DNA from: Blumeriella jaapii
Taxonomy: Eukaryota > Ascomycota > Leotiomycetes > Helotiales > Drepanopezizaceae
Direction: 5' to 3'
Length of the DNA: 64,000 nt
Assembly: GCA_009599575.1 (NCBI GenBank)
Contig: VWND01000027.1
Coordinates: 293,001-357,000, forward strand
The notes under the pieces were generated by a model, which was given only the letters and a program-made list of their open reading frames with translations, searched no databases and was not told where the DNA came from. Shown here one piece after another: positions 55,205 to 64,000 of this stretch. A program made the position numbers and the translations under genes. The stretch's first letter is position 1. Each line of letters starts with the position of its first letter.

Positions 55205-57495
55205 TTCGATAAATTTAAATTCCGATAAAAAATAAATTAATCCCTAAAAAAAGTTTTTTTTTTCCGCGAAATTTATTCGATGCTTTATAAAATAGTAAAA
55301 AGCTAAGATAATCGCGGCGGTATCGTTAAATACGTCGGCGTAATTATCGTATTTAAAAAATAATTAATACTATTTTTCAATAGCTTTTTTTAAAACGATA
55401 CAAAACGCTTGCTTTTTTTTAAATTTCTTTTTAAAACGTTTAATTATAACGAAATTAAATTGTAAGCGTTCGATTAAATATCGCTACGATTTAGCTCGAA
55501 AGCTTATAACGAAATCGATATTTCGCAATTAAAAAAATCCTAAAATAAATAAAACTTTTGAAATATTTATATCGCAAGTTACGAAATCGCTTTATATTTT
55601 TTTAATTATTTTATAATTATTAATAACGCGAATAAATTGCGTATACGTGTCGTAAATAATTACTTTTTTTTTTAATCGTAAATAAATTAATACGTTTTTA
55701 AATTGATTTCCATTTATATTTAATTAATAACTTTTGGATTACGCAGTTTTTCTTCGCGCCGCAATCGATAAAAACTCGTTTCGTACGAATTTCGCTTTTG
55801 GCTTTTTTAATTTCGATTGAAATTATTATTTTTTATTTTTTTTTTTCGTTCGATTTTATTAGCAGCGACGAAATTAAAATCGAACGGAAACTTTTTCCGA
55901 ATTTTTAAATTTATTAGCTTTAAAGCAGTTTAAAATTATATATTTTTTTCTGTTGCATTTATAGCATTCGACTTTTGGATAATTGGCCATACGATGCCTT
56001 TTTTTTTGGCAGCGATTGTATTTCGAAAAATAAAAAAAATCGTTAAAAGTTTTAGGATTCTAAAAGATTTTGTTAAAATTATCGTTTTTTCGCTTTCGTT
56101 TTTTTTTTTATAACGTATTTTCGAATCGAAAACGATATATATTTATTTTAGCTTTTAAGTTTTAATTGTAAATATAAGTTTTTTTTTTTTTTTTTTTTTT
56201 TTGCGCTCGTTTCGTCGTTTATTATTTTTCGTTTTGTCGCTAATAATTTTATTAGCATTTTCGATACGACGAACAATTAATATATTAATTTTTTGTACGA
56301 GCTTGTAATTGCAATATTATTTCGTTTAATAATTTTTTTTCGAAAAGTAAATCGGAGTTTTGCGAAAAACATTTTTTTTTTAATCGTATCGTTTGTTATT
56401 TGCAACTGCTATTCGAAATTATTCAAATAAACAACGAAATCGTTAATTAATTTATGCTTTTTTTGCTTCGCTTTATCGTATAAATTCGAAGCCGCGATTT
56501 TTCGATTTTTCGTATTTATTAAAAAGTTTAATATTTATTTTTTAAAATCGTTTTATATAATTCGAATATTCGTAAAACGTCGTTCGTATCCGGTTCATTT
56601 TTATTTTATTTTATCGTCGAAAATTAAAACACAAGCGTAATTTTTTTTTGATTAGTACAAAATATTATTTTTTTATTTTGGCGGAAACTTCGTTCTACAC
56701 GCCGAATAAAAAATTAAGCTTTTTTAATATTTTTTCCTCGATATATTAAAAAGTTTTTTATTTTTAATATTTTTCGGCTCGAATTCGTTGTATTTTTTAC
56801 AAAAGATATAATATGCTTAAAAAAAATGCTAAATCGTTTTTAATAAATGTTATTATCGTAATATTTCGAAAATATTTTATAATAATCGCTAACTTAGATT
56901 ATTTTCTGTTTTTTTTTAATTAGAACGGTGTTAAAAAATATAAAAATATTTTTTTCGATATTTTCGAAAGCGTTAAGTTTTTATTAAAATTGTTTAACTT
57001 TTTTTCGAAATTCGTTTCGGCGTTTTTTAATTTTTTCGAATCTTTTAATTATTTCGTAAACCTTTTTTTTAGTTTTTTTCTGTTTTATTTTAATTCGTAA
57101 CTTTTTTATTTTTTTACGTTTATCGTTTTCTTTTTGTTCGGCGCGGATTCGTTTATTAGCCAAATAAATCAAAGTTTCGATAAAAGATTTTTCCGAATCG
57201 TTTTAAGCGTGGCCTTTTTTAATAATTTTTTAAATAAAAAAAGTTGAAAAATCGTCGCGCTTTAATAATAAAATATTTTCGACTTTTAATAAAGCTGGTA
57301 ACGTTAAAAAAAACGATGGTACGAAGTCTTTTTAAGCAGCCGAAAATGCTAAGTTTTTTTAAATAGCTGAAAATGCTTATTCGCTGCGAATACGAAAAGC
57401 TATAATATCGATAATAACGATATAAATATAATAATATAATAAAAAGTTGTTTTAATAATATCGAACTGCCGTTTCGATAAATAAAAAAATCAAAA

Positions 57496-57907
57496 TATAA
57501 AAATTAAAAAGCAAAAAAATATTAATTCAAATAATAAAACTTAAATAAAATTAAATTAATAATCAAACTAATTTTTACTTTTTACATTTTTAATAAAAAG
57601 CGTATATAAATTCAAAAAAAAATAGAATCCTCGAAAAAAGTATTTCCCAGAAAACCAGGCGAATCCTATTTAATATGCTTTTCCAGCCCCTATCCCGACC
57701 TTTTTTTAATTCTTTTTAATATAATTCTAATAACTGGTTCCTTAGCAATCACTCTTATAAAGTGTTTTATTTAAATATTATTTCCAGCCCCTATAATACT
57801 ATCCGGCCCCTACGGCCTATCCGCAGAAAATATTATTCGAGGGTTGGTAGGAGGCAAAAGGTCTTGGCGGATCACCTGACTCATATACGTAATATTGGTT
57901 CCTGACA
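57496..57907 (-). repeat. Element D LTR, right copy
   Basis: About 412 bp, ends GGTTCCTGACA, followed by GAGAA. Its right half is less mutated than the left copy, while its own beginning (57496-57600) is heavily A-rich. Confidence 0.85.
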
Positions 57908-59394
57908 GAGAAAACGAGCCTTTGGTTTTGTAACAAAAATATTCATTTAAAATCAATAATTGCAAAAGGCAGAAATGCTAAAAGAAAAGTGTTTTATATA
58001 TATAAATAGTTTTCACAGTTAATAGGAGACCTATCAGAAGACCAGGGAGCTTGCAGCTATACGTGGTTGCTGAGGTAATACGAAAGATGGCAAAAAAGTG
58101 AATCGTTATATTATTTCTCCGTTCGAAAAAAGCGCGTTTTCGAGCTTTTATTTATTAGTACGTCGTTATTTAAGTAATCGTACGAGTTAAACCTTCGGAA
58201 TACGCTTTCAGCCAATTTATAAGTTTTGCAAAAGAACCGGGGAGCTTTTTATACGCCAAATGAAAATCGCGCATTTTTAAAAAAGCATATATAAAATCAA
58301 ACGCGAAGTACTACGTAAGATTTTTATTTAAGCTTATTTAAAAAGCTTTGTATTAAAAGGTTTTCCGTTGTATTCGATAAGCGATTAATTTTTCGATTTT
58401 GTATTTAAGCTTATCAGTTATATTAATAAATTCAAAGGTTAAATTAATCTGATTTGGAAATGCGTCGTCAGCTGCTTTACGCAATCGACTAGCGTAAAAA
58501 ACTGAATATACGTTTATAATATTAAAAAAGTTCAGCTTAAAAGCGTTGTCGAAAATTTTGGCTATAATTTTAAAAGGGCCGTTTGTAGGGTTGTCGAGTT
58601 TGCGGAAGGGCCGGAAGGTCGGAAATGGACGCATATCGAGCCATACGTAATTGTTAACGTTAAAATCGATCGCGCGGCGAGATTTATTCGCATTTCTTTT
58701 TATTTTATCGTAGGTTTATTAAAAGTGCGATTTGGCGAGGTTTTAGGCGTCGTAATGGCGGCGAGCGTACGCACGAGCTTCGTTTGCGTTTAGCTTATAT
58801 AAAAAGTTAAAAAAAAAAAAAGTATCGAGCTTTTAATTTTAATTAATATAAGAAATATAACCGTATATAATTTCAAAAGGTGAAAGGCTATTTAAACTTT
58901 CGTAAAAAAAATTATTTAAACGAAATCTATTATTAAAAAAAATTCGCTTTAATCGTTTTAATAAAAATTTACGAAAAGTCGAAAGCGTTTTTGCAAATAT
59001 TAATTGTAAATTTCGGTCTGACCGTCGGTTTTAAAATAAGCGGCTATCGAAAGCTTTAGTTACGTATCGAATATTTTGTTTAATTTAAACCAGAACGTAG
59101 ATTAATATTAAAAGCTACGATCGTTAATAATATTTTTTAAAAAGCCAAAATACTTATATACGTGAAATATATATAATTTGGCGAAGCTTCGAGCGTCGAT
59201 ATTTTTATAATAAAAAATCGAAATAATTTGCTTAAAAAAACGATTTATTATTACAAACATGTTATCGTAATCGTGTTTGTTTTTATTAAAGCTGCAAAAA
59301 TTTATTATAACGTATTTTTAAAAATAGTTAAAAACAGAAAAGAGCTGAAAAAGGCCGGAGCGTTTATTTTTTAAAATAAAACTTTTTCGATAAT
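57908..59394 (-). mobile_element. Family-1 element C, continuation: LTR remainder and pol C-terminus
   Basis: The LTR remainder (57908-58111) begins GAGAAAACGAGCCTTTGG, then the reversed pol tail. A 93-codon open piece (58634-58353, minus) reads FRKLDNPTNGPFKII, NAFKLNFFNIINVYSVFYASRLRK and KYKIEKLIAYRIQRK, the integrase C-terminus and chromodomain start seen also at 47299. Cut at 59394 by another sequence. Confidence 0.88.
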
Positions 59395-60333
59395 GTAAAA
59401 GTAGGTAGGAAAACCAGACTGATACGGCCATATGTCGGTGGGTAAAATAGTCTAGGAAATCCCTAGAAAAGACTGAAGAAAGGAAAAGAAAAATAAATAA
59501 AAGTATAAATTGGACTGCGTGCCTATGATATTATTTAAAAGGGTGTTTTGCTTTTATACCTGTTGAAAATAATTAATAACAGGAGGTTTCGAAAGGGTTT
59601 ATGCTTTAATTATAGCTAAAACTATTAATTTTTATTAATATAAAATATTACCGTTTTATATTCTGTTTTAAATAATATACGTAATTGTTTTTAATTACGA
59701 CCAAAAAAAAACATAATTTTAATAAATGCAATCTAGTTTATTTTATATAATTTAAAAACCAATTAATTAAAAACCGAACTTTTTAGTTTTATATTTTTTC
59801 GGTTTTTTAATCTGTTTTTGGCTTTTTTGCTATTGGCTTTTGCGGAAGAATAGCGTTTCGCTTATCGTTCGAATTATTTTGTTTATTTTGCTTTTTTAAA
59901 AAATAGCTCGATAAAATATCAGTCGAAATATCGTTTAGATTTACGAACGTTTTAATAGCTTTTTCGTCGATAATATTATTAAATATCGCCGCGACGGGTG
60001 CTTTTTACGACTTTTCTTCGTAAATAATAAATTTTAGCTTTTATACGTAGTCCTACGCTTTGCAAAAAGCGTTGAAAAGTTTTATATTAAAATCGTAAAA
60101 ATAGTCGATTAATTCGTCGTGATTAAAGCCGATTAACGCTTTTGCTTCGCGTAAAATTGATAGGTCGGACCACGGTTGTTTACCGACGAATGCTTTTGAA
60201 AAGGTTTCGAAGCTTGTAAAAAAGATTATTTTACGGAATAGTTCGAAAATAATCGTTTGCAATCGAGATTACCGAAAATGCTATAATTGCTTTCGTCGCA
60301 AAACAGACAGTATTAAATTGTTTATCGGAGCGT
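59395..60333. other. Unidentified repeat fragment, LTR-like at its left end
   Basis: Begins TGTAAAAGTAGGTAGG, a plausible LTR start, and for about 170 bp is less AT-rich than the surroundings. Farther right, a minus-strand piece (60262-60053) reads KQPWSDLSILREAKALIGFNH, perhaps gag-related. No second terminus is found before the next LTR at 60334. Element class uncertain. Confidence 0.45.
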
Positions 60334-60788
60334 TGTGAGAGGATAAGACGTCAGTTCGTTGGTCACGTGGTCCGAAGGTCACGTTGTTGTCACGTGACAT
60401 CGGAGCCCGCACATACTGTATCTTAGACTTCGCGACACCTCTAATTTAGAACCTCGTAGTTAATGCAAATCACCTACGAACCTACTGCTCGTTCGTCCTT
60501 TTACATATTAACTACCAAAACTCCCTTGACACTTTTATTTCAGCCCTCGAGCTGAAAAGGCCTGCCAACTCTGTTCTGCCTTTGCGCATACAGAAAATCA
60601 ACCTTATCGCGACAACAATCTTACGACTTTTACGACCTTTTATACGAAACTACGAAACGACAACCCTTTCTGACATAAGAAACGACAACCTCCTTTAATA
60701 CAAAACTTATATTTAAAAAACCCTGTTCTGCTTCTGCCTATATTCCGGAACAAAACATATTTTACGCTTCTTTTTTAACGAGTATTAA
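60334..60788 (+). repeat. Family-2 Gypsy 5' LTR
   Basis: About 455 bp, matching the LTR at 38904. It is visibly less RIP-altered: it keeps GGTCACGTGGTCCGAAGG and CACGTGACATCGGAGCCCGC where the 38904 copy has lost several C and G positions. Confidence 0.82.
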
Positions 60789-63700
60789 TACCGAAAATAT
60801 CGGACCTCCTTAAATTATCGGAATCTTTCAATTGTTTTATTTTAGAATATTTTAAATACTCCGATCAAATCGTCGCCGCCTTGATCGCTAATACGAAAGC
60901 CTGCTTTTAAGAAATCTTCGATATCTTCGCTTACGCGGTAAAACAGAACGATATAATAATATTATTCAAAGCCAAATTAAATAATCTCGCTTAAAAGCTG
61001 GATGTTTAGACGGTATAATACTAGGAAAAAAAGGCTTTTTAAAAAAAAATGATTTAAAACCGCGAAGCCGAATTTGCTAATTTCCGAAAACAAGCTTTTA
61101 TTAATTAAAATACATCGAATATTTTAAACGCAAAAAAAAAAACATCTGTCTTCCCCGACTCCGATAAATTCATAAATTCGGGTGGCACCGGCAACGTTAC
61201 GAAGCATTTTACTATTTTTTTTTAAAATATAATCCTAAAGCTCTGTTTTAATTAAAACTGGTATGCGACCGAACAGAATCGCATAAATTATTTTTTTTTC
61301 CGCTTTTCCGATACAGCCAAAAGCGCTTTACAAAAAGGTTTACGTACGGACGGCACCTTTTTTTACTTAATTGTTGCAAAAATAATTTAAATTTTTTAAT
61401 AATCGTTCGGTGTTTTTAACCAACAGGCAGATGCATTTAAAAGAATTTTATTTTTTAAGCAAAGCAATCAATTTCTATTTATTTTTCTTTTTATTTGGCT
61501 GGAAATTAAAAATCACATTAAATTTAATAACGAAGCCGCTATCGTTATTCTGCGCGAAGCTTTTTATTCTGATATAATTATCCGTTTGTTTTATATTAAC
61601 CTTTCCGATTTGAAAACCGATTTTATTGGTTTTTGCGCTTAAATACGCGAAACCGATACCGTTTTTCGATAACTAAATCTTAATTATTACAAAACCGAAA
61701 ATCGCAATACGAAAATCATTTTTTTTGCTTTTATATTTAAAACTGCTATTACGACTATTATTTAAAACGATTTTATAAATTTCAGCGCCACTTAAACCAA
61801 AGCAATTATATAAACCGCAGCCGATGTAGCCAAAAACAAACGCCTAATAAATAATGCCGAAAAGTTAGCGCGCCGAACCTATCTTTTTGCTAATAACTTT
61901 TGCTTATAATATGCCAGCGATAAACACCGCGCTGTTAATTGCTCCGACTCCTTTTGAATTAAAAAGGCTAAAACCGAGGCAAAAAAGTCGGAAAACTAAC
62001 TGTTTTTAATAATTGTTATTATTAAAAACCTTTGAAAAATAAATTGAAGTTATCTGCTTTGGACGGCGTTCCGGAATTATATTTAATGTTGCTTTATATT
62101 ATAATTATTAATAGTATATATATCAAAACCTATTTCTTAAACGATTCCGGAGCTACCGATAATTTTATTAATTATTTTTTCGTATAACACTACGAATTAA
62201 CTTTTGTTTTACTTATTAATCCACGTAAATTTACCGTGGTTAACGGACGCTTTTTTATTCACGGCGATATTACTTATTAAATCTTTTTTTAAATTAATAC
62301 CGCCGGCCATACCGAATTAGTTACAGCTTTTATTATAACACTAGGAAAATACGATTTTATTCTAAAAAAGCTCTGGCTTCGAATACACAACTTTTATATT
62401 AACTGGACCACGAATATCCTTTGTTTTAATTTAAATTTCTGCCGTACGAATTGCTTATTTCAACGCATTTATTAATTGGCCGTTTTAAATCTAGTTTAAA
62501 AACGCTATTTTTACAAAACCGTCGTTCTATCAGCTATACTTCGTCGTACAAAAGCAGCTGTGTTTATTATTTTAGCTTTTTAACCAGGAGTCGAAGTATT
62601 TTCAGCTTTTTTTATACGAAAAATTAATTAATAATTATACAAACTAAACGCTTTAACCGATAAATCTTTTTTTATTATATTATTTAAAATCGATCAATTG
62701 CAAAAAGATAAGCTTTTTTAAACTGTACGATAACAACTTTCAGCCGAATTTTACTTCGCTAAAGCTTTACTAAAAGATATTTGTTTGGTTTTTTCAAACC
62801 AAACCGCCAATCGATTTTCGAATAAAACTTTTTTTTTATTACTATTACTATCTAGCCGCTTTTGATTCTATCGAAGCTGATAAACTTGCATTTTATAAAA
62901 AAAGCGTTGATTATACGATAGAACTTCGATCTGAAGTTGTATTTTTATACGGCTTTTTATATAATATATTAGTCGACGAATTTTAAATCTTACGCAAATT
63001 TCTTAAAAAAAACCTCGAGAAAGGCTGGATCCGAGCAAGCTTTTTTTCCGCAGCTTTTTCAATTTTATTCGCGAAAAAACCAAAAGGAAAATTACGATTT
63101 TGCGTCGATTATAAAGCTTTTAACGCTATTACAATTAAAAACCGATACTTTTTATTATTAATTCAAAAAACGCTTTTACGATTAAGCAAAGCCAAATTTT
63201 ATACTAAACTCGACGTTTTCGCCGTTTTTAATAAAATTCGAATAAAAAAAGGCTATAAATAGCTTATTGCATTTAATACGAGATATGGCCTGTTCGAGTC
63301 TTTGGTTATATTTTTCGGATTATACAACGCTTTCGCCACGTTTTAATCTCGTATAAACGATATTTTACGATTTTACCTAAATATTTTTTGCATAGCTTAT
63401 ATAAACGATATTTTAGTTTATTTAAACGATTTTTAAAAATATAAAAAACACGTTAATTTTATTTTTCAAGCTTTTTTTAACGCGGGCCTGTAATTAAATA
63501 TAAAAAAATGCGAATTCGAAGTTTAAAAAATCGTTTATTTTAAAATAATTATTTTTATTACTAAAATCAAAATGAATTTTAAAAAGCTCGAAGCGATTAC
63601 GAGCTGGAATTTCCCTTTTAATATTAAAAACGTATAAGCGTTTTTAGGTTTTGCGAATTTTATCGACGATTTATTAAAGGTTTTTTTAAAATCGTTATTT

Positions 63701-64000
63701 TTTTAATGAATTTGATAAAAAAAAATACTAAATGAAACTTTAACGACGATTGTATAAAAGCTTTCGAATTTCTTAAATCAGCGTTTACGATTGCATTTAC
63801 GTTGTTTCATTTCAATTTTAATAAAAAAATATTCGTTGAAACTGACGTTTCTGATTACGTTTTTTCAGAGATTTTTTTCCAGAAAAACGATACAAAAGTA
63901 TTTTATCCAATCGCTTTTATATCGAAAAAGTTCGATTTTGCTAAATACAATTACGAGATTTATAACAAAAAACTTTTCGCTATTATATATTGCTTCGAAA
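60334..64000 (+). mobile_element. Family-2 Gypsy element E, 5' part (LTR, gag, protease, RT, start of RNase H)
   Basis: LTR about 60334-60788 (TGTGAGAGGATAAG...). The interior has a decayed gag (about 61000-62050), protease with FLNDSGATDNFIN (about 62133-62172, the DSG active site intact), reverse transcriptase (about 62950-63500; YIND in place of YLDD near 63400) and the RNase H start (KIFVETDVSDYVFSEI, FYPIAFISKKFDFAKYNYEI, 63830-63965). Runs off the window end. Stops are frequent, so this copy is dead. Confidence 0.88.

Larger units (their letters stand above)
50304..57907 (-). mobile_element. Third Gypsy family, element D, full length, minus orientation
   Basis: 7,604 bp with LTRs of about 413 bp (50304-50717 starting TGTAAGGATTG; 57496-57907 ending GTTCCTGACA). 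The flanking duplication is GAGAA on the right (57908-57912) and its RIP form AAGAA on the left (50299-50303). On the minus strand it reads a lysine-rich gag region (about 57170-56900), a zinc-knuckle/protease zone (about 56000), reverse transcriptase (55204-54400), RNase H (54284-53979) and integrase (about 53400-52700). A 38-T run is at 50975-51012. Confidence 0.9.

Noticed and set aside
1..64000. CRISPR arrays, rRNA or tRNA genes
   Set aside because: No regularly spaced direct repeats, no rRNA-like conserved sequence and no tRNA cloverleaf noticed by eye; a covariance-model scan was not possible.

Overview
The window looks like a filamentous ascomycete (Pezizomycotina; Leotiomycetes is my best guess from remembered protein resemblance, not a computed placement). 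Its genes carry short introns of about 46-106 bp, with GTGAGT or GTAAGT donors and CTAAC or CTGAC branch points. The genome is strongly bipartite: a balanced-GC, gene-bearing island (about 9,960-37,560) sits between two extremely AT-rich blocks (1-9,960 and 37,560-64,000) made of dead LTR retrotransposons. Those carry the mark of repeat-induced point mutation (RIP): copies differ by C-to-T and G-to-A changes, sense codons have become stops and catalytic residues are lost.

Left block: the 3' half of a Ty3/Gypsy element (family 1: RNase H, integrase, chromodomain-like tail, LTR at 2145-2443), then an unidentified AT-rich relic split by a full Ty1/Copia element (3493-9480) with 195-bp LTRs and a perfect GATAT target-site duplication.

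Island, part 1 (10.8-27.2 kb), conserved genes: CFT1/CPSF160 (minus); a divergent LMBR1-type probable lysosomal cobalamin transporter (plus); an ANCHR-like B-box zinc-finger protein, a DUF3807-like protein and a short-chain dehydrogenase (all minus); a small four-intron conserved protein (minus); and a divergent ATG14-type autophagy subunit (plus). They serve separate cellular jobs; no shared pathway is evident. CFT1, the ANCHR-like gene and the dehydrogenase each lack exactly one base, two of them clearly at a homopolymer, so they read as frameshifted.

Island, part 2 (27.2-37.5 kb), accessory: two tandem-duplicated genes for small secreted eight-cysteine proteins with identical cysteine spacing, separated by a roughly 51-bp scrap of the family-1 LTR; the second copy is broken at a 10-C tract. 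There is a possible third secreted-protein remnant, an Asp f 4-like secreted protein gene, and many clusters of a GTACTGTAC-type palindrome.

Right block: a nest of LTR elements. Family-1 element B (41640-48121, TSD CTTGG) sits inside family-1 element A. A reverse family-1 element C is split by a third Gypsy family, element D (50304-57907, TSD GAGAA/AAGAA). Element D itself carries a fresh-looking, GC-rich 211-bp insertion beside its reverse-transcriptase catalytic motif. A family-2 Gypsy element begins at 60334 and runs off the end of the window.
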